Assembly: GCA_018697195.1 (NCBI GenBank)
Contig: CM031857.1
Coordinates: 55,370,683-55,434,682, forward strand
Direction of reading: 5' to 3'
Length of the DNA stretch: 64,000 bases
Source of the DNA: Certhia americana
Taxonomy: Eukaryota > Chordata > Aves > Passeriformes > Certhiidae
Below, piece by piece: positions 24,401 through 33,640 of this stretch. The first letter of the stretch is position 1; every line of letters begins with the position of its first letter. Position numbers and translations under genes: made by a program. The notes under the pieces are model-generated. The model saw only the letters and a list, made by a program, of their open reading frames with translations, was not told where the DNA came from and searched no databases.

Positions 24401-27400
24401 TGACAAAAGGTCTAATTACGCCAAAATACAGCTAGTGACTTCGGTTGTAGTAGGTAGAAAAGTAATGTGGTATGTGCTTGTAACACATTATTAAAGCTAG
24501 TTGCAGCTTTTTATACAATTGAGAAATATAGTTGGGACAAATAATAACAATCGCAATATAACTAAGTAGAATTAAAAAAGAAAAAAATACAGCCCAAATC
24601 CATGAGTTTACTGTATAGGTACATCTTTTTATTCTCTCTTTTTTTTCTTTTTTTTTTTTTTTTTTAACTATAATTCCACCTGATTGGCTTCTAAATCCTT
24701 CTCCTCCATCTCAGAACTAAATCCAGCAAGATTTCAAAACATATTATGAAATCCTCTCTCTCTCTTTACCTACACTTGATAACAAAACCTATTATTATAT
24801 TTGGTATGCATAGAAGGAAGCAAAAAGCTCAAGCTTGTGTTCTGGAAACATTTTGTTTCAGTAGCTTTGCTGGCAGGACTATAAACCAGTGGAAGCCACC
24901 ACCTGGCAATGTAGACAAATGTGGGGGGTTTTCTGTCAGTCCACAGCATTGAGCACTGGTGCCCAACATCAGGTGTTTGTGGTGCTGAGATGGGGATTTA
25001 GCAGGCTGTTGGCAGGATTGTTGGGAAAAATCCCTCTTGCTTTTCTTTGCCTGCAGAATCTGACAAGGATGAGGCAGCTGAAGAAGATGGGAGACTGGGA
25101 ATGACGGTTGTCCCCAGGCAGGCGACCTCTGCCCTTAGCGCGCTGTCGGTCAACTATGGCAGTGCATCCGACAGCGAGCCTGAAGGTGTGTGGAAACAAC
25201 CTCTGCCCTTCTTCTTTCCCCTTCTACCCTGTGTCACTCTGCACTGATGGGGACTGCAGGCAGGACAGTGGCTTTCTTTGCAGTCTCTTTCTCAGCAGCA
25301 TGTCCTGGGTTGAGAGAGGAGGCATAAAATGTCTTCGAGTAGGTTGTGTGTCATCAAATTTCTCAAACCTTTTCTCCCCTAGGTGGGGGAAAATAAGGAG
25401 CCTGTTTTCAGTCTTGCTTCAAATCATGTCTGAATAGTGCCAGGAAAAAGCTGTTATTGTCACTCCATGAACTAATTCCCACATCCTTAAGGGCTTTTTC
25501 CATTGAAGGCTGCTGGGTGTTGCAGCAGGACTTGAAATCTCTGTTACTTGGGTTTTGTGCTTCTCTGAGCATATGCTTCAGTGTTTGGTGAGCAATTGTT
25601 GCTGCTGCTTGTTTTTGCGAATATTTACTATGCCTTGCTTGCCCTGGGTGGCCTACCCAAAGTTAGAGACAGTGAATTGAACTTGGGCATCCTCTGTCCT
25701 AACTGTATCATGATTTTCACAGCAGCCAAATTTGCAGCAAGCTATAATATGAAGCAATATACTTCTTAAGTGATAAGAAGGCAGAGGTTTGAAAATCTTG
25801 ATCAGGTCTTATTCCTTTTATTTTTCTCTTTGTGCTGTAGAATTGAAATACCTTGTTTTCCTTTCTGTGAATGTTTTGAGATTATTATTTGTATTTAAAA
25901 AGTAAACCCAAGCCAAACAAAACCCTCCCTTCCTCCAAGTAAACCTTGAACATCTTCACATCAGGTTGTGTGAGCAAGAATAGTACTAACGAACTGCCAG
26001 TGCATGGGGATATGAGGATTTTGAAGAGGCTTTTAAGTTTGAGATGAAAGTATGTTCTTTTTCTTTAAGAAATCCCTGTCAAGACTGCAACAAAATCTGA
26101 GAGAAACAAGGCTGTGCTCAGAAATACTGCTCAAACTACTCCTGCTCCTCAGAGTCAGAAACCAAATCAAAACCGCCCAGAATGTGCAGGCACAACGTTA
26201 AGGAGCTCGAATTCGAATGCGCGTCGCCCCAGAAGGCCTGATAAGTGGGGCAGGAAAACATTACCTCGCCTTCCCAAGCGCCGTCCAACTCTGCTGGAAA
26301 TGGTAAGAGGCTAAAATAATGCCTCCTGTGCAAGAGTAGAACTATTTGTGAGTGTTTCTCCTCTTCCCTGCGGGAAGTTAGAGCAGTCTGTTAGCACAGG
26401 GCCTGGCTTAAGACTAGTCAAGTGAGCGTTTCACTTGGAGAAGGTGAAGATGCTTTAACAGACAAATGGAAATACCCTGGCATGCATTCAGGTAATGACT
26501 GACTTTGGTAAGCAAGAGATGACAGCTGAATCTTGTGTCTGAAATGAGCTGCACAAGGAAAAAACCCTTTGTACCTCTCTCTTCCCTTCCCTGTGGCAGT
26601 AATCCAGTAGGTTTTGTTTGTGTCTAATCCCAGCAGCCATGATCTTTTTGCTCCCAGCTTTGCTGTTCAGCCACCTTTCTCTACTAGAGGAGCACACAGT
26701 TCTTTTTGCATATGCAAAGAGATCTTGTTGAGAAGTGTGTTGATGACTTAAACTACAGAGTGGTGTTGAGCTGCTACCTGCTTGCAGGAGATTTTCTTCT
26801 CTAGACATGTTTAGATCAATCTGAGAAAGGGACAGCACCTTGAAGAGCAGCAGGTTGGTGTCTCAGAAGGGTAGAAGGAGGTTTGCAAGGGTGAGTCCAA
26901 GGTATTCCCAGGAGTAGTGCAAAGCAACTCATTTGGCCACAAAGCTTGGTGTCTTTCTTTAGAAAGCTCTGACAAAACCTTTTATTGTATTTATTACTCA
27001 AAAGCAGTACTACCCTTGTGATTCTATAAATAGCATAAAGCTCCTCCATCAAGGGAAAACTTGCAGTGGACAAAACACAGAAGAAAGCGGGGTGCCACTG
27101 ACATCAGAGCTCTGAAATAGCACAGGATGTTTCAGTAAGAGATACCTGATAAGGTACATCCCAAGTTGCAGATGTGGGAAAAATCCCTCAGTAGCCTTTT
27201 TAGCACATAGTACCATTGCTGCCAAGAATTAAAGTTCCTAGTGACTGCAAAGGAAGTGTTTGTCCTTTGTGTAGCTCCCTAAGCATGCAGTTGCCTTTAT
27301 CACTTGCTCTTCAAAGTCGTTGGTGATCAAAGCAGTGACGACTCTGGAAGAAAGTCAGATGAAGTCCCACATGCTGAGAAAAGCTAGCAGTACATAGGAA

Positions 27401-29215
27401 ACCTGAGCTGAAGCTTGCCAGTATAGTCCATTTTTAAAGTTGCATTTTAGTGAGGGTTTTTTGCCTGTTCAAGTTGCTCAGAGTTGTTTTTAAAGAATGT
27501 GTACTGTAGCTATGAATCACAGGGGAGGGCCTGAGGTTTGTAGGTAGGCTTCCACTGTCATTAGAAATAGTCAGTGTGTAAAAACCTTGTGAGGGAGCAA
27601 GGTTGAAATTTTACAAAATTGATCCAGAAAGTGCATTAGAATGCTAAAAAAAGGTTGTTGTATCAATGAAATGATGCTTTTAGAAAGAAAGAAAGGGAGG
27701 TAGGAGAATAGCTGCAGGTATCTCTTGGCAGGAATTCAGCAGTGAGCTTGGGCACTACTAAAACATGTTTATCGTAGACATGCAAACACTAGTGTGTATT
27801 TAGTCATTCTCTATGCTGACAAAATCAATCTTGTGTACTGTCACTCCACTGATACCCATCCCTGCATTAAAAAATGAAATACAAAGATATAGTCTTTGAT
27901 AAGGGTGATTGCTGCAGCCCACCTGGACCCTAATTTGGCCATTTGGGAATTCACCAGTTTCTCCCAGTCAAACAAAGAGAATGTCGCTTTGTAGTCCCTT
28001 GTCTGCCCTGAAGCACATCTAGTTCAGATGGAAAGTTCCTGAAGGCTCATTTTGGGTATCAGCTGCTTGTAACACCTCTTAGTAACTGATCTAAGTAGAA
28101 ATACTCCTACTTAAAAGTGGCCAGTTAAACCACTGTTGAAACTTGTAACAACAAAAAAAGCTTCTCAGTGACATTGCAAGCCAAATTTAGCCAAATCTCT
28201 TGCAGTGTGTAATACAGCTCTCCTGCACATTATCAGGTAGTTACAGATTTAGCCACTTGGCTCAGATTTTGTGTTTGTTCATACTACTAGTTCTGCTGAC
28301 ACTTGCAATGAAAAAGGTTCATTCAGCTCTCTGGCTGATAGGTTTCTTTTTCCTACCACCAAAATGAACTTCACTGAGGTTACAGCTGATGAGGAGGGCC
28401 TCTAGCACTTTGATTAAGCTACTAGAATTAGGTTGGTGTTAGTATTATAGCCCAAACCAGTTACTGCTGTTTAAATCCATGGTCTGGTACCTGATGAAAG
28501 ATGCCCTTTCCTTGTATTTATCTTGTACTCATAGGGGGTTTAAATTAAAAATGCATGGGATATTAAATTGCAGATACAGTATAACTCGGAAAGTGTGAAT
28601 AATTATAATAGACCTGCTACCCTGATGTACTGGAATGCATGGCCTGGTATTACATACTGAATTATATGAGAACATCTCTGGTATGGCAGTCTCCAGCCCT
28701 ATTTGTCCAGGACCTGTGTGAAAGAGCCAGCTGTTTAACTTGAAAGATGTTGGAAATTATTGAGTAGATCAGTATATCTTGCTATACTTGTATCAGCTAC
28801 AGAGCAATAGAGGGAAATGTGCATCATCTTCTGTTTTTTTTTTTTTAATTTCCAGTTACTGGCCCAGGACATCCGACATGAAAGGAATGTGATTTTGCAG
28901 TGTGTTCGATACCTCATCAGAAATAACATGTTTGGACTTCATCTTAAAGCAGAACCACAGGCTGAAGCAGAAACTGAACAGTCCGAAGCAGAAACTGAAC
29001 AGTCCTCTACACCTACAGCAGAGCCCTCTATGGACAAACCCGATGAATCTAATTGTTCTTGTAGCTCTAACCTTCAGTTAGAAGGAGGACAAGAAGATGC
29101 ATTATTAATAGCCCAGGGTGAGAAAGAACCTGTGGATCAGACTTCACAGATGGCTCAGCTGGCAGATGAGGACACATGGGAAACCCCATCAATTCAGTGT
29201 GAAGGAGCACCATAG
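10115..29215 (+). CDS. NUFIP1: NUFIP1, nuclear FMR1-interacting protein 1 (10 coding exons, complete)
   Basis: Exons 10115-10547, 10773-10861, 11965-12069, 12772-12834, 13167-13243, 19656-19748, 23325-23587, 25057-25185, 26070-26302 and 28856-29215 sum to 1845 bases: 614 residues plus stop, with every phase matching and every intron GT-AG. The product is a nuclear box C/D snoRNP assembly factor that bridges SNU13/15.5K, ZNHIT3 and R2TP; it also binds RNA and FMRP, and a ribophagy-receptor role is reported for the human protein. Domain order: Pro/Tyr-rich N-terminus (1-144), C2H2 finger (Cys187, Cys190, His203, His207), a second finger-like motif (Cys210, Cys215, His227, His232), the conserved NUFIP1/PEP block (about 237-270), basic segments (306-322 and about 470-490), and the C-terminal ZNHIT3-binding helices (about 491-523). 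An acidic tail (524-614) follows that I do not recall in the 495-residue human protein. Confidence 0.95.
10292..10501 (+). repeat. Coding tandem repeat, 6-7 codon Tyr/Pro/Gln units
   Basis: Eleven degenerate units follow one another: [70 protein letters not shown]. At DNA level the repeated core is TACTCGCAGCCCGCC. Unit spacing is 18-21 bases. It lies entirely within NUFIP1 exon 1. Confidence 0.9.
10548..10772 (+). other. NUFIP1: NUFIP1 intron 1
   Basis: A 225-base intron, phase 1. The acceptor AG is at 10771-10772 after TTCTGA; the pyrimidine tract CTCTTTTTTCTCTGTTC lies just upstream. No other feature. Confidence 0.9.
10773..10861 (+). CDS. NUFIP1: NUFIP1 exon 2
   Basis: Completes Gly145 and encodes [15 protein letters not shown] through NNKPK (residues 145-174), ending in phase 0 at AAAG|GTATGG. 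It is a linker between the Pro/Tyr-rich region and the zinc finger. Confidence 0.9.
10862..11964 (+). other. NUFIP1: NUFIP1 intron 2
   Basis: A 1.1-kb intron. Its first half is a CR1 fragment. The second half is AT-rich and ends in a strong pyrimidine tract before TTTCAG. Confidence 0.9.
10895..11352 (+). repeat. CR1 LINE fragment (3' part, plus strand)
   Basis: Recognisable CR1 phrases appear in order: TCCAGGGAAAGGCCACAAAA, GAGGGAGCTGGGCTTGTTCA, GCCTGGAGAAGAGAAAGC, GAAAGATGGGGGCAGACTTT, GATTGCCCAGAAAAGCTGTG, CCATCCCTGGATGTGCTGAA, GGTCCCTTCTCACCCAAACC. It runs in the direction of NUFIP1 transcription and begins about 35 bases after the exon 2 donor. No intact protein remains. Confidence 0.93.
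11965..12069 (+). CDS. NUFIP1: NUFIP1 exon 3 (C2H2 zinc finger)
   Basis: Encodes [13 protein letters not shown] and the finger Cys187-x2-Cys190-x12-His203-x3-His207, ending KQ (residues 175-209). The Lys run before the finger is a likely nuclear localisation element. Phase 0 at both ends, so this exon is one finger module. Acceptor TTTCAG|ACC; donor CAG|GTTAAT. Confidence 0.95.
12070..12771 (+). other. NUFIP1: NUFIP1 intron 3
   Basis: A 702-base AT-rich intron containing the TA/CA-rich palindromic simple repeat described separately. Nothing else recognised. Confidence 0.9.
12215..12299. repeat. AT-rich simple repeat with palindromes
   Basis: A mixture of TATATA, CATACATA and ACTATACATA units. 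It includes the perfect 16-base palindrome TATGTATATATACATA. Hairpin or cruciform formation is possible. It lies in NUFIP1 intron 3. Confidence 0.85.
12772..12834 (+). CDS. NUFIP1: NUFIP1 exon 4 (second finger-like motif)
   Basis: Encodes [21 protein letters not shown] (residues 210-230), phase 0 at both ends. Cys210-x4-Cys215-x11-His227, with His232 in exon 5, forms a second C2H2-like motif, so this finger is split by an intron. Acceptor TTGCAG|TGC; donor AAT|GTAGGT. Confidence 0.94.
12835..13166 (+). other. NUFIP1: NUFIP1 intron 4
   Basis: A 332-base intron with a good pyrimidine tract before TTAG. No other feature. Confidence 0.9.
13167..13243 (+). CDS. NUFIP1: NUFIP1 exon 5 (conserved NUFIP1/PEP block, first part)
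   Basis: Encodes [20 protein letters not shown] and REERK (residues 231-255), ending two bases into Arg256. The [15 protein letters not shown] sequence is the signature of the NUFIP1 family domain (PF10453), also found in yeast Rsa1. From family knowledge, this region contacts SNU13/15.5K. Confidence 0.95.
15417..15444 (+). repeat. Poly(A) run, 28 bases
   Basis: Uninterrupted A, flanked by TTTTTTAATT on the left and GAGGAGGG on the right. No retrocopy was recognised upstream. Confidence 0.95.
19330..19362 (+). repeat. 17-bp exact tandem duplication
   Basis: TGACTATAACCAAACAG occurs at 19330-19346 and repeats (last base changed) directly after. A small duplication in intron 5. Confidence 0.9.
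19656..19748 (+). CDS. NUFIP1: NUFIP1 exon 6 (conserved block, second part)
   Basis: Completes Arg256 and encodes [20 protein letters not shown] and [10 protein letters not shown] (residues 256-286), ending two bases into Gly287. The charged segment after NFPT is predicted helical and continues the conserved NUFIP1 domain. Acceptor TTCTAG|AAA; donor TTTGG|GTAAGT. Confidence 0.94.
19749..23324 (+). other. NUFIP1: NUFIP1 intron 6
   Basis: A 3.6-kb intron. It includes a T-run/A-run (about T9A10) near 20400-20418. No recognised transposon or RNA gene. Confidence 0.9.
23325..23587 (+). CDS. NUFIP1: NUFIP1 exon 7 (basic segment and acidic linker)
   Basis: Residues 287-374, starting [17 protein letters not shown]. 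The run of Arg, Lys and Trp ([17 protein letters not shown], about 306-322) is a candidate nuclear localisation and RNA-binding patch. It is followed by an Asn/Glu-rich linker and [11 protein letters not shown]. Phase 2 in, phase 1 out; acceptor CTCCAG|CAA, donor GTTG|GTAAGA. Confidence 0.94.
23588..25056 (+). other. NUFIP1: NUFIP1 intron 7
   Basis: A 1.5-kb intron with T/G-rich stretches near 24040-24070 and a T-rich run near 24640-24665. Nothing else recognised. Confidence 0.9.
25057..25185 (+). CDS. NUFIP1: NUFIP1 exon 8
   Basis: Residues 375-417: [15 protein letters not shown], then [19 protein letters not shown]. The acidic start and the SLxxNYGS-S-SE pattern fit the family's central region. 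Phase 1 at both ends. Acceptor CTGCAG|AAT; donor GAAG|GTGTGT. Confidence 0.93.
25186..26069 (+). other. NUFIP1: NUFIP1 intron 8
   Basis: An 884-base intron, no recognised repeat. The open frame at 25581-25769 has no splice or homology support. Confidence 0.9.
26070..26302 (+). CDS. NUFIP1: NUFIP1 exon 9 (basic region)
   Basis: Residues 418-495. A Ser/Thr/Gln-rich variable part is followed by the basic stretch [20 protein letters not shown], then [10 protein letters not shown], which begins the conserved C-terminal ZNHIT3-binding segment. Phase 1 in, phase 0 out; acceptor TTTAAG|AAA, donor GAAATG|GTAAGA. Confidence 0.94.
26303..28855 (+). other. NUFIP1: NUFIP1 intron 9
   Basis: A 2.55-kb intron ending in a long T run before TTTCCAG. 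No recognised transposon or RNA gene. Confidence 0.9.
28856..29215 (+). CDS. NUFIP1: NUFIP1 exon 10 (C-terminal helix and acidic tail)
   Basis: Residues 496-614 and the TAG stop at 29213. The first 28 residues, starting [20 protein letters not shown] and ending MFGL, are the highly conserved C-terminus that binds ZNHIT3 in human and Hit1 in yeast Rsa1. The next 91 residues are acidic and Ser/Gln/Glu-rich, contain a seven-codon duplication (EAETEQS twice), and have no recognised domain. The human protein, as I recall, stops shortly after the helix, so this tail looks like a lineage difference. Confidence 0.93.
   Translation, partial: LLAQDIRHERNVILQCVRYLIRNNMFGLHLKAEPQAEAETEQSEAETEQSSTPTAEPSMDKPDESNCSCSSNLQLEGGQEDALLIAQGEKEPVDQTSQMAQLADEDTWETPSIQCEGAP
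28964..29005 (+). repeat. 21-bp exact coding tandem duplication
   Basis: Two identical 21-base units, 28964-28984 and 28985-29005, each encoding EAETEQS in NUFIP1 exon 10. It is in frame, and the complete identity points to a recent duplication. Confidence 0.95.
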
Positions 29216-30916
29216 AGGATGTCTGTTATGGACAGTAAAGCAAAGGCTCCCATTTTCTACCCAACTGATGCTTTTTGAAAGACATCAGGGTAACAAAAAA
29301 ATAATTAACATACATACTGAGAGCTGTTAAAACATCTTTCCTGATCTGTTTTGCCCTAGGTAGCCATTTCTTTGGAAAATATGACGAGTAATTCCATTTC
29401 CACATGGCACAAAGGCAGCAGTGGCACAGAGTATGACCTTCCCTGGAGCAGGTGCAGATCCCTGCTCTAGAGCTTCAGAGTTCTGAGTGTCTTACCTTCT
29501 TATGAAACATGTGTGAGTCCATCCCCAGAGCCAAGTAGGATAGATCTTCCTCATATGAGGTCATGGTCCAGTGTGTGTGGAGTATCTTTACCATCCAGAG
29601 CTGTTGCAGTGTAGTTTCAAAATTGCAATTCAGTGCACATATTGTTTTACTTCAGCTGTTATAAGATATATCCAATATAAATATAATATGTCCAGTGTAA
29701 AATATGGAAGATATAACTGACCTGGCTGAAAAAGTACTGCTTGTACCAGGAGCCTCTTCCTGAATTAAGTTGTTAATTGGACAGAGAAATGGAAATGAGG
29801 GTGCAGGCTTTATTTATTATTATGAAGAAAAAAAAAAAAAAAGATATTGTAACTGCTTGCATAAGTGCTGGGTTGCTGCTTGACCTCAGGTACCCAATAT
29901 TGAGCTTTAACTGCTGTTAACAGTTACTGCCTGACAAATTATCTCCTGAAGCAAACCCTCAAAATAATTTTCAAAGTTTAGAAAACTTACGAAGAGTTAC
30001 TGGTTACCTTTTGCATATATGTTGGGAATTTATTAGTTTGCCTTCTGGAAGAATGCCTTGGTACATTGTTATGATGCTCCTAAAACATGCAGCAACTTTT
30101 TTTTTCATAGGTCTGTGCATACATACATAGTGTTGTGAGCACTAAAAAAGAAGCATGGGCCAAGGTTTAGAAACAAATTTAGTCTTTTGATTCTATTGTG
30201 CATTTATTTGCCAGAATGCTTCTTGTCAAGGGCAGGTGTTAGTTTGTCACATTGACACTGAAAACATGCCACAAAAATCATCTGTTCTCAAAACCTCCAC
30301 TTCAGAATCTGCTCTAGTCATGGTTAAATGGTGCAGTTAACTCTCAGGGACTTGCTTTATTTTCTTTTTTTTGGTAGAAGTCTAGCCTTCCATTCCACCA
30401 TCTGAAATAGGGAGACTCACATGGGGTTTTTTTATTGCCTAATAGCTGTATTTCCTTTCCTTTAGTTCCTTTACTTGTGCTACACATCTCATTTGTGGAG
30501 TATCGGAAGCAAGAAGTAGCTGAAAATTCTATCCTGCTGCTCTGCTATTTATAACTACAACTGCATATTGTGTTTGTAATGCACTGTCTAAATTTATGGA
30601 ATTATGTAAATACCAACACCCTTGTAAAACTTGTGTGTCTCAAGGATATATGAGCAGAATAGAAGCAGTGATCATAAACATTTATATTTCCAAGGCAGAT
30701 GATTCATTCTTCCCATGATGATCTCACGAGCCATCTCAATCTCACTGACTTGCCTCTGGCTCTTACAGTTTTACTGCAATGAAAATACCAATGAAGAACA
30801 CTCAGCCCCGGAGATCTGGCACTCAAGCAGAACCTGTATCAGAGTGGAGTGGTACCAGTGCTGTTGAAAGCATAAGTAACAGCTGCAGGAAAAGAAATGG
30901 GTGTCTTAAATTTGCT

Positions 30917-30922
30917 ATTAAA
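30917..30922 (+). terminator. Candidate polyadenylation signal ATTAAA
   Basis: The common variant signal ATTAAA, followed within about 30 bases by CCTGTGTCC, a weak G/T-rich element. Confidence 0.25.
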
Positions 30923-31056
30923 TTGCACTTTAAACAACCCTGTGTCCTATCAAGGTGATGGCAGAGCTTCCTTTGACTGTACACTTTGACTTTGTGTTTA
31001 AAATGACAGAACCTTTACCATTATTCTTTATACTGTTGTCATTATGACTTAAGAAT

Positions 31057-31062
31057 ATTAAA
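31057..31062 (+). terminator. Candidate polyadenylation signal ATTAAA
   Basis: Variant signal ATTAAA in AT-rich sequence; the downstream G/T-rich element is poor. Confidence 0.2.
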
Positions 31063-31557
31063 CTTTCACACAAAACCAAAAACTTTGTCAGAAAAGAAAT
31101 ATTTTTAAAGGTCTGCTTCATATAGATAGAAAGAAGTGGGTTTCTTTATCAGGAGAGCTGTACATGGTATAAACCAGAAATTTTAATCTAGGACTTGTTG
31201 CATACATCAGGAACTTTTTTTCCCTCATAACAAGGCATTTCTGCCAACTCATGTAGCAGCCATGTGGAGACATGATGCATTGATTTAAAACCCTGAATTG
31301 CAGTCTTGGTCAGTGGTAGGAGGTCTCTGTCCCTTCCTCTCCCCCCACTTTTCTTTTCCCGTTCTTCCAGATGACATTCAGACTTCACATACCCCTTCCT
31401 GCTCATCAAGGATGTGATTCCTTAGTGCTTTGGATTCAGCCTTTGTATAGGAAAGGTGCCATAATGACCTTCTCTGGTGCTGTCAAATGCCTGCAGGCTT
31501 TTCTGGTCCCTGCAGTTTATCTGCTCTGGGTTAGCAGAGGTGGGTTTTGTTCACTCG

Positions 31558-31563
31558 AATAAA
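31558..31563 (+). terminator. Candidate polyadenylation signal AATAAA
   Basis: The first canonical AATAAA I see after the NUFIP1 stop in sense orientation. It is followed at 15-40 bases by CTGTGTAAG and CTGTTGTTTCTGG, which resemble a G/T-rich downstream element. Best of the three candidates, but unproven. Confidence 0.4.
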
Positions 31564-31580
31564 ATCTCTCTCTGTGTAAG

Positions 31581-31698
31581 AAGAGCCTGTTGTTTCTGGC
31601 ATGCTGCTGGAGCCAGTGCCTTTAGTAAGCTTTGTGTAGCTTTTAGCTTTCTCATTGTCTTGATTTGGGGTGGTAGTTTCTTAAAGTTTTTGTTGTTT

Positions 31699-31731
<33 letters not shown>

Positions 31732-32633
31732 AGTGTTATTAAGAAAAAAAGAATCCTACTGCTCAGTCTTTGTGACTCACTAGATAAAAATATTCCAGTG
31801 ACAACCTTCACACTTCTGAAATTTTATTTTTTATCTTTCTTCTTTTATAACTTAGCTACTGAAAATGTAGTTGTAGGCGTCTAGTTTAAATTCTGTTCCT
31901 TTGGGTTTTGCTGGGTTTTTTGTTTGTTTTAAACCCATCTCACCTACTGAGCTAGAAGAGAGAGGGAAGAAAAAAATCAAGACTACTCAGTTGTGGAGGT
32001 GCAACTTAGGCAGTTTGGGCTTGTCTGTGAACCAAATAATTTGTGCTATTGCACAGCTGCTCCTGGGAAGGTAAGTGAAACAAATGGTGTGCATTTCTAA
32101 TCTGTGTGAGTCCTTGGTCAATGAGGCCTTTTGCAACTGATTTTACATGATGATGTTTCAGTCCTTGCACTGAAAGCACAGGAGAGGGGGTCATTTGATT
32201 AGCCCTGCACCGAAGGGAGGTGCTGTCCCTGCTGCCAAAGCTCTGGTCCTCTGTGTCACAACTGGGTGTCCCTCGTGTTTCCCTTTGTTCCTGTGACTGC
32301 TAATCCAAGTCATGTGGTGCAGTCATTATTTATAATGACAGTCATGCAGTCCTAGCAGATCTTAGATGTTTGAAAAATGTTGAATAAATACAGGGCTGGT
32401 GGTTCTGTCTGCACTGGAATGCTGCATTCCCCAAGCTGTCTATCCGGCATACCGCATCATTCTGACTATCTGTGAAAGCACAAGACAACTGGAGAAAGTT
32501 CATGAGGACTGGAAAGAAAATAATGTCAGTTCAGGAGGATCTCAGGCCCTACAGGCTCAGCTTCATCTTGACCCCACAGAAGGTGGAACAGATAAGCCTA
32601 GAAACTACTTCCAGACATAGTAAAGACAATAAT
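31581..32633. other. Intergenic, no gene seen
   Basis: Contains the 30-base T run near 31.7 kb and otherwise nothing recognisable. Confidence 0.7.
31700..31729 (+). repeat. Poly(T) run, 30 bases, followed by GCAG
   Basis: Uninterrupted T followed at once by GCAG, which makes a textbook 3' splice-site shape, but no coding exon follows it. Confidence 0.95.
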
Positions 32634-32860
32634 AGAACCATAGAATGGTTTGGGTTGGAAGGGGCCTTAAAGATCATCCAGTTCCAACCCCTCTGCCATG
32701 GGCAGGGATACCTTCCATTTGACTAGGATGCTAAAAGCACCATCTAACCTGGCCTTGAGCATTTCCAGGGATGAAACATTCACATCTTTTCTGTGCAAAC
32801 TATTTTAAATCACACCACCCCCACAGTATAGGATTTCTTCCTAATATCTAACACATAAGA
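32634..32860 (-). repeat. CR1 LINE 3'-end fragment
   Basis: Starts ATAGAACCATAGAATGGTTT and continues GGGTTGGAAGGGGCCTTAAA, TCCAACCCCTCTGCCATGGG, CTGGCCTTGAGCATTTCCAG, ending near GATTTCTTCCTAATATCTAA. This is the reverse complement of a CR1 tail, about 225 bases long, so the element lies on the minus strand. Confidence 0.93.
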
Positions 32861-32889
32861 AGGCGTTTGGGTTTAGTCAGCAGTGTTTT

Positions 32890-33640
32890 GTGAAGGAGGA
32901 ATGATTTCTCAATTGGCTAGTCTTCTCCAGAGAGATTCCTTGCTTGCTTGATTGGCTGGGGAGAGTGCAGTGGATATTGCTTATTGTAGATTTGGCAAGG
33001 TTTTAGATGCTGTGCCCTATAAAATCATTTTTGGTGAGGTATGAGCTGGATAGGTGGATGATGAGGTAGATTGAACACTTGCTGAAATGTCAGGCCCAAA
33101 GGGCTGTGATCAGTCACCAGCAGGCTGAAAGAAGACATCGTTTTTCTCTGTTCAGCACTGGTGATATCCATTTGGAGTGCTGAGTCTAGTGCTGGGCTGC
33201 CCAGTGTAGGAGAGACATGGGCATACTGCAAATCTAGTGCAGGGCCATAAAGGGGATGAAAGGATTGGAGCATCTTTGTTATGGGGAGAAGCTGAGAGTG
33301 CCTGGAGAAGATAAGGAGGCTTTTATCCGTGTGGATAGACACCTGATGAGGGAAGTAATGGTGCAGTCAGAATTTTCTCAGTAGTGCCCATGGACAAGAC
33401 TTGAGAAAAGCACCTCTAATAGAAATACAGGAAATTTCTTTCAAATATCAGAAGAAACGTTTTTACCGTGAGACAGGTCAAACACTGTCACAGATTGCCC
33501 AGAGATGTTGTGGCATGTCCATCCTTGGTGGTATTCAAAACCTGACAGCATGCAGCCCTGAGCAGGCTGCTGTGAGTGAGGGTTGGGAGGGATGGTCTCC
33601 AGAGGTGCTCACCAGCCTCAGCTGTGCTGGGACTCTGCAG
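32890..33640 (+). repeat. CR1 LINE fragment (end of reverse transcriptase region to 3' part)
   Basis: Reads as CR1 in plus orientation: GAGTGCAGTGGATATTGCTT, AGATGCTGTGCCCTATAAAA, AGGTAGATTGAACACTTGCT, GGGCTGTGATCAGTCACCAG, then CAGGGCCATAAAGGGGATGA and CAGATTGCCCAGAGATGTTG. It is decayed, with internal gaps and stops. It lies tail-to-head with the minus-strand CR1 at 32634-32860. Confidence 0.85.

Larger units (their letters stand above)
29216..31580 (+). other. NUFIP1: Probable NUFIP1 3' UTR (end uncertain)
   Basis: Non-coding sequence after the stop, AT-rich, with no recognised transposon. It contains a Pumilio-type site TGTAAATA at 30605-30612 and poly(A) signal candidates at 30917, 31057 and 31558. 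The true end could be any of these or beyond. Confidence 0.5.

Noticed and set aside
30714..30752. ATGATGA followed by CTGA, resembling snoRNA boxes C and D.
   Set aside because: Only about 35 bases apart and no terminal stem; too short for a box C/D snoRNA.
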